Origin: Rhea pennata
Lineage: Eukaryota > Chordata > Aves > Rheiformes > Rheidae
Length of the DNA stretch: 64,000 bases
Direction of reading: 5' to 3'
Assembly (NCBI RefSeq): GCF_028389875.1
Contig: NC_084669.1
Span: 6,409,501 to 6,473,500, forward strand
Shown here piece after piece: positions 35,486 to 45,888 of this stretch (positions are counted from its first letter, which is position 1; every line of letters starts with the position of its first letter). A model generated the notes under the pieces. The model was given only the letters and a program-made list of their open reading frames with translations, did not search any database and was not told the origin of the DNA. A program made the translations under genes and the position numbers.

Positions 35486-38400
35486 AGGTGGCTTCTGTTT
35501 ATCTTTGTCTCTACTTATGAATTAAAACGCTTATTTCTTCAGTCAGGATTTTCATTTGTGTATTTTTTCAGTTTCCCAGATTTTTTTGCAGCAGACAATC
35601 AGTTCTTCAGAGCATAGAATAACCAGTTTTCCCATGGAAACAAAAACTGTAAGATAGAAAGAATCTCTGAAGAATTTTCAACAGCCATGAGGAGGTATGG
35701 TAGATAATAACCCACTCTGGGGACCCTGATTTCTGCAAAGTTCGACTGGGGCATGTCCTGCACTACAGCAAAGTTATTCATAGCATCAGTGTCAGATGCC
35801 AGTCCTGGGAAGCATTCCCTACATCTCCTGAGCAATCCTATTCTGTGCAGCAAAAATCCCTTTCCAAAGGACCAGTCAACCCAGTTTTGCTTTGTTCTAC
35901 TAAGATTGTTCTCCTAATATCATCCCGCCTAATTTTGTTTGCCCCAGGGATGAATTTTGGGGTTTCCTAATCATGACTTTTGATAGCTGGAATGGAACAG
36001 GCAATTGACCATGTGATTTAGCCGTTCCCGCACCAAGCTTTCGAGGAAGGGGAACTTATTTCTGCCCAGAGGAATCAATGATGAGATGTCAGAGTAACAA
36101 AGGAAGACTCTCGCAACGAGCCTTCCGTGTCACCCTGGGGTTGTTTCAGAGCTGAAAAGTCCATTTTTGGCATACATTTCATATATTTTATGAATTAATT
36201 CACTGCTAGACTACTAAATTGCAGTTTAAATTGGAGAAGTATTTGCTGCATGTTTTATTTACACGCTTTGCAATGTGTAGTCTAGGTCTGTTTCACTTTC
36301 TCTTATTATTTTACTCTTTCATCTTTTGCACTATCTTTCTTGAATTTCTGTTTATGTTCTGTCTGATCAGATTGCAGGTTACCTTTTGATAGCTTTATAG
36401 TTCTCTTTTTGAGGAAGGACAGATATGCATTATACATTACTGTCATATCGATGTTTTGAAACTAGAGCTAGCTCATAATTTTTGAGGATGCAAACTCACA
36501 GTAGACTTATTATGACTTTTTTTAAAAAATAACTCTGAGCCACTATTGCAGGTAATGTATAAAGCAAATTGTTACTGCAGGTTCTTCCCTAGTGACATGC
36601 AGGAGTAGGAATGGGAGCTCTGATTCTTTCCTCAGAGCTAAAAGACCTATTCATTTTTGAGAAATTAGAGGTCAGTCCATCCATATGCACATTTTAAGAT
36701 GTCCTTCTTATGCACTGAGTACATTTTCCTTCTATACTCTCAGAGGATTAAATGGTGAAGACATCATCTTGCCTCTGAAACTTTCAGTAGTACTTACTTG
36801 ACTTCATGCTTAAAGTTAAGTTGTATTTCAATGTTTTGCTGAATAGGAACGAAGTAAGCACAGACTTGAGTTCTTTTGTTCCAGTGAGGCCTGGGAAATG
36901 AGATCAAAATCTCCCTTCATCCAGTTCTGGACTTGCCAATTATCTGTAATCTCCATCCAGATTACCTCTTTTTAAAAATTCACTGTAATAATCAACTCTT
37001 GACTCCTGCCACAACAGACTATGGAGCTTCTGGTACCACTGAAGTTCTTGGGAGTGGACTGCTTAACTACATTTAGGAGTTAGGATTTGTTTATTGCCAG
37101 TAATTGCAGCAGAAGTGTTGGTGATTCATTTTTAATTTGTATAGATTTTAAAAATAGATGAGCAAAAGAGAGGAGTATTCGGCTATCATGTTTTAAATTT
37201 GTAATAAGTTAAACCAGAAGCTCTGTGGACAATGCAGGGCACTAGAGAAAAAACACTTGTTTGTAGCTGCTTATAAACAATGCTTTCCTTAGCAATACAC
37301 ACTGTCATGTACTGTATTGTCTGCTCAGTCATAGCAAATGCCTCATAGGAACAGACACAAAGGTGTTTTACTCTGCTACCAACCAGAAGCTGCTGAAATG
37401 AAAATGGTTTTCTTAGCAGAATTTCAACACCTATGTTGTTTTAGAGCTAATATACCTAAATCCATGAAAGTGGATTTCTCTCACTCAAAAGTGAGAGAAG
37501 TTTTGTGTCTGTCCTACCCTAATATATGTTCCTCAGCTAATAATTAAAATATTCTACAAATAAACTAAACCTTGTTCTGGCACTTGTTTGATGTTTTGAC
37601 TGCAGTTTGGATGAAGATCACTTCATGTTTTGCAGTGTCCCATTTTCTGTTTTCAATCTCTAACATTCTTGCGTACTTTCTTTCATAGTCAGTACTTTTT
37701 CTCATGGAAGATAGGAAGTCTGCAGATGGGAAGACAGAATGGGTTTCACTTCTGAGTCAGCTGTTGTCCCAAACAAATTCCAGTAAGTCACCTGAACAGC
37801 ACTGGATAGTTTTTTTTTTTTTTTTTTATCACCTTCATCTCCCATTTTTTTTGTTTTCATTACATTTCTTCCATTATACTTGTTTTAAGTTGCTAATGCA
37901 TTAATTGTGGGAAAAAAGGGAGTTTGAAAGATCATATATGGAGAGAGAAAGTGGTTTTAATACTGAAGTCTTCTGGTATGGATAACAGTTCAGAACCTGC
38001 TTATTTTTACCAAAGATTCAGATTTTAGTGAACTTTAAGTGGGTATTATTTGCTTCTTCATTAAGAACTACTTAGGTATAGGCTGGAGAAGGGGATTGTG
38101 GTTCATACCTGAATAGATTCCCCTCTTTATAAATTGTTTTTTTATAATTTTTTTCATCCTAAAACAGACTAAGCCTGGCAAAGTCGACTACTTTTGCCAG
38201 CTGTCTGTCCCGAGTCACTAGAATGATTGTTTACTTGGTAATCTACACTACCCTGTCCCTTTTGTTTTAAATACAACACAGCTAATGTCCAAAGGCTCCA
38301 AATGCTCTTTTGGCACAGCTAAAGTTAAAAGCAAACTGTGGAACTTCCTTTATCCAAAGAATCTAGTAACTTTACTGCCTTGCCATTATGAGCACTTAGC

Positions 38401-41400
38401 AGCCACTCACGAATTCTGATCACTGCATTTTAGGAGTTTAGGAGTAATTAAGTGAGAAAAGGTTTTCATCAATACTCATATCTTGGCTGACTTGAGTGGC
38501 GAGTCCACTTCAATTAGGAGTTAGAGAGCCCAGTACTAGGTGTTTGGGGTGGTGGGATAAGAAATAGGGAAAGGCATCTTGCAGAATTTGGCTGCTCTCC
38601 TGAGAAACGAATTAATTGCCAAACTTAACAGCACCCACTACTGGTTCTTGGCGGAACATCTAGGGAGACTGATACTGAAGTAAGGCCACAAATAAAGGAA
38701 AGTTAGAGCTGTTTATTTCCTCAGGCTTGAAGCACTTGATGTACTTTCTTTAGACAACGAATGCAGTTAAGTTAAGCGACTATGCTAAAATAATGAAATG
38801 GTTCTGCTGTTTAATAAAGATAGTTGGTTTTGCTTTGTATAATCAAAACATTCAAAAATCAAGGGGGTCATTTTGTACATGAAAACTGATTAAAATTACT
38901 TTGAAAGCTGGCATTAGAGTAGATCTTGTTGAACTCTAGAGCATACTGGAGATGAGAAAATCAACAAAACAACCTCAGAAAATGGCCAACGTTTGTTCCT
39001 CCTTCCACCATTGTTCTTCTCTTGAGCTGTGTGCGTTCCAGTCTGTGATAGACAAGACATTTCCTGAAGGAAACAGTGACTAGCATGCTGAGTTTCGTAG
39101 CCCAAGCACAAGGAATGGATGCAGTTAAGAGCTTGTTTCAACCATGCTTTTTCTATTGCTTTAGCTTTTCCAGAAATAAAATATTTAAAAGTCAAAATAT
39201 TGCCCACCTACATTCCTGTTTTACTCTCTGGCCTCATGAGGCTTATTTCATTTTTTTACACAAACTTGTGAATCAGTTTTGTGTAGAAAAAAAATAGCTG
39301 AGGAAAACAATTCTGCATTAGGTAGGAACAGGGTAGGAAGAATATTACCCAGCATTTTATGTTTCAAGCAAAATCTGTTTCAAAGCTAATCTCCTACAGA
39401 TAAGCATCACAGCTGCTTTGCGGTGACTCCATTCACAGTGGGTCCTGACGTACTCGGTACACTGAAATTCTTGTCAATAAGATGCCCTTACACTGTGTGA
39501 GGAATACATGGGTTCTCTTATTATTATGTTTAATAAAAGTTTCAGCAGCATCTGGCTGCTCATTTCCTTACTGGAGTGAGGCTGCAGCAACCCCTCAATA
39601 AGAGTTTCCCTGAAGGAATCCCAGGTTTGTCCTGCAAGTTGTTCTGACTGGTCGGACCCCTGAGCCCTGGGGAAATCTGAGTAGCCACCAAGGCTTCAAC
39701 ACACTGAAGTGTCGGTGTGCAGGACAGCTTGCAGGAGCGGAGCTAAAGTTTTATCAGCATTAGCAAATATAGTTTCTGCTTTTGCAGTCCTTGCTCAGCT
39801 GTCCTTGGGACAGCACTGCTTGTGGACATTTGGGTACATTTCAAGTATTTTTTCTGTGTCATTAATAGGAAGAAGTGGGATTTGAGAATAAGTTTATGCC
39901 AACAATGGCCGCAGTACAGCTCCTAATGCTACAGAAAAGGTGCTCTTTTAGAGGTAAATTAAAATCTTTCAGGATCTTTTTCAAGCTACAGTTGGGAGGG
40001 ACAGCCTAACAAATAAAATTTTCTCTATTCCTATTCTGTATTTATTACGTATTTTTTCTATAAGGTGATTGGTATGTTTAGATATTCTTTCACATCAGCA
40101 GTGCATATAACATACAGATGCCCTTTTTGTGTATCTAAAGCGCTACAGATGGCAAACACTAAAAAAGACAAGAATGATTTCACTCTTTTAGTGAGCAAAG
40201 AGATACTGAAGAAATGGGGGGGGGCGAACAAAACTCAACATTGTGCTATAAATTATATCACTGAGACTGAGTAACTGAGCAAGAGTTGTACCCTTATACC
40301 TCAACACATGACCAAATCACACCATTGCAGCATTTTAGTGTTTCCTACAGGAGCAAGTTGCTCTCTAAATGAATGAGAAATTCATTTCTGCTTGTGCTGC
40401 TCTCTGTTAGCCTCTATTGCGAAAAAAAAATCTGGACATCCTGGTCATGGCAAATCCACAGGCATAGGGAGGATCATTTGGAGTAAAATCACAAGCTACC
40501 ATGCAATCAGTATAATAGGGCTCACAGAACACCGCTCAGGGCCACGCACTACGTATTTGACATCATTTCCCATTAAGGAAATACTAAATTACTAGATTTT
40601 TAGAGCAAAGCTCTTATCCTGAAGCCAAAGGATTATGAGCTGTATGTTTCTTGCTTTCATCCCTTTTCCCCCACCCACTTCCTGTTCTGCTGTAGAGAAA
40701 TTAGTGAACTGTGTGTGATCTGTGCTTTCAGAAAGTTTCATCTCCAAAGCTGTTTAACAGATTATCAGCAGCATCTCAGCTAACAGATGCTTGGAAGTGA
40801 CAGCAGCATTGCAGAGAATTAAGTGAATTATTTCCATCTTGGGATTGGTCTTGTTCACTACATCATGTAGCTTTTAAGCATTTTCCATCTGCTTGGATGA
40901 ATGTTTGTGTATTGTTTACAGAACATGAACAAAATCTCTCTGAAGTGAAATTTCCAACCTCAAGGCGACTTGTTATTTTTGGAGTCATCGTGAGGCCTTG
41001 GGCAAAGGCTTAAGGGAAATCATATCCTCTTTAGTTCAGCCAATAACACTGTAAACTTAAAGATGTACTGTCTTTTTCTGAGCTCAAGATTAGGCAATGA
41101 ACCAACCTTTCACTAAGCCAGTTGCATCAGTCAGAAAATCTACCAAGTGTGGCAAAATTTTGTAATCGTTTGTGTTTTTTTTATTTTGACTCGTTGCTCT
41201 GGATTGCTAAAAATCCTTTTAATGTGAAAATATGGAATGTTCCTCTGTGACAGGAGAGCGGCCAAGGACTGAATCAGTCTTTATCTTTCCCCTCGTCTTT
41301 CGTTTTTCCCCTAAGAGAGGCACCAACCTGGCAAAATAGAACTTGGAAGCGATGAGTTTTTAAGGACTCATCATTTTCAAAGAGTGATGCCCAAGGATAC

Positions 41401-43261
41401 TAGTGTAACTGACCCTTAGTCAGACACCCAGAAGGGTGAGGGGAGGGCGACAGAAAGGGAAAAGGGCACATCTGAGTGCTGCCAACAGCAGCTTCTGTTC
41501 AAAGTTATGCTGTAAGGTTCAGCTATGCTTGTATCTGTTACTGGGGTCATAGCAAAGCTCTCACACTGGCTAGGAAAGGGGGTGGGGTGGGGACATTCTT
41601 TATACAAGGACTTTGTGATTTGCTAAATAAAACTTACATAGTCAAAGCAGTGACCAAGTGACTTAAAAGAAAAAGGCCATTTTTGCCCGCAAGACTAGTT
41701 TCAGTTTTGGCCCCGTGAAATGACTAAGGTGGCAACAGCACTATTAGACTAGGGGTATTTGTGGTTAAAATGTAAAAACCACTATGCACTTCAGTGTCAT
41801 TTCTTAATTTGGCTATGGATGAGTTCAGCTGGATACTGAGCCTCCAAAAAGCACAAAGTGAGAATGTCTAGGTAATCTCAATTTTACTTATGTGGCAGCA
41901 ATCCTGTATTAAGCTGCATTATATATAGATGAAAGCACATTTTGCTTCACCAGGTTGGCTGATTTATGAGCATCTGGACTAAAACAGAGTAAACCACTCA
42001 CTTCTAAGAGGATGTGCAGTCCTCACACGCACCCTTCCTTGCTTCATCTGCTATGGTCTTTGTCTTAGCCGTTTATCCCCTCCCTTTTTGTGCAGGCTTT
42101 ACCCTCACTGGGACTGTTATCCCTTTCCCCCCCTTCACATTTTCCTTCCCTGTTATTTAAATATCACTATTAGCCTTCATCCTTTTCTCATTTAGAAATT
42201 GATGTCATCTGCTAAACTTTCGGCTTGCTTTTAAGGTGAAATTGATAGAAACAGTTCCTTTCCCCTGTGCAGGACTGCCAGAATCCATACCCACCCTGCT
42301 CAGAAGAGGGGACCACGCACCACTCCTGGTTTTTCTCTCGCACGCCCCACACCTCAGTGCCAAGGCACTCCTAGCCCTTCACATTCAGGGCTCCTCTCCC
42401 ACTCTTACCCATGTCCCAAGTGCACACTTACCTCTCCCCTAAAAAAGACATAACGCTCATGTGCTTTTTTCTCTGGGAGAAAGTGGTAGAGGCTGGGAGC
42501 AGAGGAATGCAGTTCAGGTTTCATACCAAAATATACAAACAAACACTTACTCAGTTTCTTCTTGTTTAGGTAAAGATGGGAGAAGGACTTTCTGAAGGCT
42601 TTATACAGGGTCTTAGAAGGGACCGGATCACATTAAATACTCTCAAGAGTCGTGACAAAGTAGTCTTTATTTCATTTTCACTACAAAATTTACAAGTGTG
42701 TTGCTTTCCTTCTTGTTCAGCTAAGACAAACTCTAATACCTTTTTGAACTTAAAATGACTTAATTCTTACCATGTTATTTTAATATGTAATTAACTGATA
42801 TTTTACAATAACATGTAATAGAATAAGACTTGTGATTAATTTAAGAGATAAACAGAGTGGTACTTTTACCTCAGTCTTCTCTGAAATAAGTCATTCTCGT
42901 TGTAATAGGTGTTAATGGCTCTAGACTGCTTCATTCTTTAATCATCATGTTTCTTCTTGAATTTGCTGATGTTTGGGAGTGTAGTGAAGTGCCTAATAAT
43001 ACTTCTTTATGCATGTGCCCCTGCTCCCAGCCCAGTTAGACATAAAAAAAGGCTGAGAGTCTTCAGATCACTTTCAAAACCCAACTTCAGATTAGCTTTC
43101 CACACCAATCCAATTATACTACACAGTCAGCTCCAACTTTGTCCTCTATGCTGCACCCAGCAGTACACTACAAAGTCTTTCGGTTCCATCTATTCACACT
43201 AGAAACCTACTTTCCATACTGCACTTTAAAGACAAGCCATAATGAAATAAACTACCATCAA
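35486..43261. other. spacer downstream of RGS10, no gene recognised
   Basis: About 7.8 kb of AT-rich DNA. Open frames are short and unlike known proteins. In mammals the next gene is GRK5, facing RGS10 tail to tail, so some of this could be GRK5 3' UTR on the minus strand, but no GRK5 coding sequence was seen. An 18-base T run lies at 37810-37827. A stretch at about 39520-39680 with AATAAAA and moderate GC looks faintly LTR-like but cannot be assigned. Confidence 0.55.
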
Positions 43262-43450
43262 ACTCCTACACAAAATCATCTACAATACTGTACCATCACT
43301 AGACTCCTACATGAAATCATCCACAACAATATCTTACCATCATCAAACTCCTACACGAAATCACCCTCAATAATATTTCACCATCAAAATCCTGCATGAA
43401 ATCATGCCCAACAATACCTACACCATAAAAAAACTCCTACATGAAAACTT
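43262..43450 (+). repeat. 42-bp minisatellite, about 4.4 copies
   Basis: Units begin ACTCCTAC or a variant at 43262, 43303, 43347, 43388 and 43433, giving periods of 41, 44, 41 and 45 bases. Each reads roughly ACTCCTACATGAAATCAT, then an A/C-rich spacer ending ACCATCA. The + strand is almost free of G. A degenerate copy may precede at about 43222. It ends about 440 bases before the macrosatellite. Confidence 0.85.
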
Positions 43451-43890
43451 TCACATTCTCCCTGAGCTGCCACTCTACACTATCTACAAAGAAACACTAT
43501 CCACACAACAAAGCTCTTCAACAGTTGGTGTGACTGTGCAGTGCAATTCTGTTGGTGTGAATTAAATCACAGTTGGGTTTGAAAGTTACTCTGTATATAA
43601 CCTAGAGTTTTACATGGCATTTATTAACCAGTTTTCTCACTGGCAGAAGTGTACCTGTGTAAATGGTGTACAGTCACAAAAGGAGATGTTCTTCAGTACA
43701 GGGAAGCTGAAAGTACTCCAGAGTAGCTGTATTAGAACGATCTTCTCCACCAGCTCCTTTCCAAACCATACAGATGCTGAAAAAAAAAGGCTTACAAAAT
43801 GACTACTTCAGCACAAGGATAACAGAAATTACAGACTGCTTTGAGGCACACTTAAGATTTAGGTCACCATGCCACCTTTTACTATGACAG
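43451..43890. other. single-copy spacer before the macrosatellite
   Basis: About 440 bases of ordinary AT-rich sequence with no recognisable feature. It joins the array within ACTATGACAG|GCTGGCCGTG, where the last bases resemble the array's own dyad motif. Confidence 0.7.
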
Positions 43891-44103
43891 GCTGGCCGTG
43901 CTGGCTGACGCGCGACATCTCGCCTTCAGGAGCCCCGGCACCCACCTCAGCCGGGAGGTCACCCTGGCACAACAGTCCTGGACTGGCCCCTCCTGCAGAG
44001 CGCTTCCTCAACCTGCCCTCTTCTAAAGGGGCAGGGAGGGGTCATTCCTCGTTGCCGGCTACAGCAGCAGCCCGCACTCCTCGTGCCGGCACCCCGGCCC
44101 CGC

Positions 44104-44243
44104 TTACGGGCAGGGCAAGCTGCTGCGGGTGACACAGGGCTCCGCAGCGCGTGACGCTCGCCCTGCTTACAGGCTTGTCACGCTGGCCAGCCTGCCAGCA
44201 GGACAGAGAGCCCTGCCGGCACACACCTAGGCCTGGCTACAGG
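44104..44243 (+). repeat. dyad-motif cluster I in unit 1
   Basis: Three copies of the core at 44104 (TTACGGG), 44167 (TTACAGG) and 44237 (CTACAGG), spaced 63 and 70 bases. Flanks fit CCCTGCTTACAGGGCGGTC loosely. The copy at 44167 continues GTCACGCTGGCC, as in cluster II. Confidence 0.85.
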
Positions 44244-44387
44244 CAGGTCGCACCGCCCGCCGCCTCGGCGAGTGGCTTAACTCTGCCCTCCAGCAACCAG
44301 CGCCGAGCCGGGGCTCTCCCGCCGCGCAGGCGCCGGGCACCGCCGATCCCCTGCCGCACCCAGAGCTCCTCTTGCTGTCCTGGGAAG

Positions 44388-44406
44388 CGTAGGTTAGGTA
44401 CGCTGC
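44388..44406 (+). repeat. small hairpin in unit
   Basis: AGCGTA and TACGCT are exact reverse complements around the loop GGTTAGG. It marks the start of the least GC-rich stretch of the unit (to about 44430) and recurs in every unit. Confidence 0.6.
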
Positions 44407-44457
44407 AGTATTAGAACATAAAGCCTAAGCACAAGCTCGCTCGCTCACTCCCCTCCC

Positions 44458-44575
44458 GCCACGCACACCAACACGCACACCCGCATGCACGCACGCACGC
44501 ACGCACGGCTTTCCAGGAGAGGAAGAGGAGCCGGGGCAGCCGAGATCGACGGCCCGATTCGCACCAGCACGAGGG
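44458..44575 (+). repeat. internal duplication, copy A (unit 1)
   Basis: The stretch GCCACGCACAC, then an ACGC-type tract, then GAGGAAGAGGA (44519) and GGGCAGCCGAGA recurs in diverged form at 45203-45300. The offset is 745 bases at its left end and 737 after the microsatellite. Confidence 0.8.
44481..44508 (+). repeat. ACGC tetranucleotide tract, length-variable between units
   Basis: A CACG/ACGC tract preceded by GCATGC. Its length and interruptions differ between units, and the 4-bp steps account for the unit lengths 1989, 1997 and 2001. Three other layouts occur: units 2 and 7, units 3, 4, 5 and 10, and units 8 and 9. Confidence 0.85.
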
Positions 44576-44676
44576 AGGCTCCGACTTGCCCGCAGCTCGC
44601 GTGGAGGCCAGAGCCCTCACCATCACCAGGCGCCGCAGAGCTCGCCCAAAGGCAGGTGCTGTGACAGACACCCTGC

Positions 44677-44988
44677 TTACAGGGCCGTCACGCTGGCCGC
44701 GCTGTCGGCAGGCGGAAAGCCGCGGGGCAAGGGGCCCGCCCCTGCTTACAGGGCGCGGAAGGGGTTCCAGAGAGCTCAAGTTCCCCCTCGGGGCACGAGA
44801 GAGGGGCTCGCAGCCTCCTTACAGGCTCGGCCCTCTCCCCAGGCAGCAGAAGGAGCAACGTGGCAAAAGGCCACCGAGAAAAATCAAAGGCCCCGGCCCT
44901 GGCTACAGGGAGGGCGCCCAGCGCAAGGAAAGAAAGGGCACCACCAGTGCCAGGGGTGCCCTTAGCGGACCTGAGCCCCGCTTACAGG
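44677..44988 (+). repeat. dyad-motif cluster II in unit 1
   Basis: Five cores at 44677, 44746, 44819, 44903 and 44982, spaced 69, 73, 84 and 79 bases. The typical form is CCCTG-CTTA-CAGGG, a five-base stem around a four-base loop. The segment after 44677 aligns with the one after 44167 (GTCACGCTGGCC followed by a GCAGG-containing stretch), so whole monomers of about 70 bp are related, beyond the core alone. Confidence 0.88.
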
Positions 44989-45009
44989 GAGGTCCCTGTG
45001 CCCAGAGTG

Positions 45010-45076
45010 CCTTTCTCCTCCCTCCGCCTCCGCCTTCCGCTCTTCTGCTCCCCTTCTTCTCTTCTTGCCCGCTCTT
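45010..45076 (+). repeat. pyrimidine tract in unit
   Basis: Sixty-seven bases with no A and only six G. It is present in every unit at the same place. Such tracts can form triplex (H-DNA) structures, though the G interruptions weaken that. Confidence 0.75.
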
Positions 45077-45202
45077 GACTCGACGGTCCACGCGCTTCCT
45101 CTTTGCTCTCCTCCACCACCTGCTGCAAAGCCAGAGAGACCCGTGCAGCCCCCAGGCGCTGTATGCCACCACAAAGCCCCAGGGCAGCCTCGCTGCCCGA
45201 CA

Positions 45203-45300
45203 GCCACGCACACAAGCCCGCGCACACGGACACGCACAGGCAGCACTTGCCAGCGGAGGAAGAGGACCCAGGGCAGCCGAGAGCAGCGGCCCCATCCCCT
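45203..45300 (+). repeat. internal duplication, copy B (unit 1)
   Basis: Diverged second copy of the 44458-44575 segment: GCCACGCACAC, a CACG-rich stretch, GAGGAAGAGGA (45256) and GGGCAGCCGAGA. The motif cluster that follows copy A is echoed after copy B at a similar offset (44903 to 45639; 44982 to 45704). Confidence 0.8.
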
Positions 45301-45506
45301 GACCGCCCCCGGCAACCCCCCGGCAAAACTCACCGGCAACCGCTGCCGACTCGCCCGTCTTCGGGAGAGGAGGCGCCCGGGCGCCTGACCCGCGGCTTGG
45401 GCTGCAGCGCGCCCCAGGGCGGTGCTGAAGCGGGGCTCGGAGCCTGGCACTCTGGGCACCTGGAGCTGGGCACGAGCAGCGGCGGCCACAGAGCCTTCGC
45501 GCCTGC

Positions 45507-45888
45507 TTACAGGCGGCTCGCGCCGCCGCGCCGACGGCAGAACCCTCGGCGCCCCGGCCAGGCCCTGAGTTACAGGGCAGCCCTGGGCCCGCGGGAGGCT
45601 CCTTCTCGCAGATCGGGGCACTCGGACCCAGGCCCCACTCACGGGGCGGTCACCCCAAGCAAGCTGCCAGCTGGGCACAAAGTCCCCGCGACCCCGGCCC
45701 TGACTACAGGCGGGTCCACACCCGGGGAGTCCAAGAGCTCGGCCGTCCCCCACAGCAACGGGAATGACTCTCCACAGCCAGGCAGCCGAGCGCAAGGGCC
45801 ACGCCGAACCCTCCTTACAGGGCGGCCGCCCTCACCGCTCCGCACGAGCGCCAAAGCGGCGGGCTCTCACCCACGCCCCGCTCACGGG
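45507..45888 (+). repeat. dyad-motif cluster III in unit 1
   Basis: Six cores at 45507, 45570, 45639, 45704, 45815 and 45882, spaced 63, 69, 65, 111 and 67 bases. The last one (TCACGGG) spans the chosen unit boundary. The 111 gap may hide one degenerate core. Confidence 0.86.

Larger units (their letters stand above)
43891..45887 (+). repeat. macrosatellite unit 1 (1997 bp)
   Basis: First unit, joined to single-copy DNA on its left. Its ACGC tract has the uninterrupted form shared with unit 6. It alone reads GGACACGCAC at about 45229, where the other units read GGACGCGCAC. Confidence 0.97.

Noticed and set aside
39520..39680. Possible solo LTR fragment
   Set aside because: AATAAAA and a moderately GC-rich stretch gave a faint LTR look, but no terminal TG/CA boundaries, duplicated flanks or primer-binding site could be defined.
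44395..44400. Interstitial telomere repeat (GGTTAGG in the unit)
   Set aside because: It is a single partial unit inside a small hairpin loop; no TTAGGG array is present.
44962..45795. 277-codon minus-strand protein gene in each unit
   Set aside because: It overlaps long frames on the other strand, is low-complexity Arg/Ala/Gly-rich, and contains repeated PVSR- or PVSG-like strings that merely translate the DNA motif.
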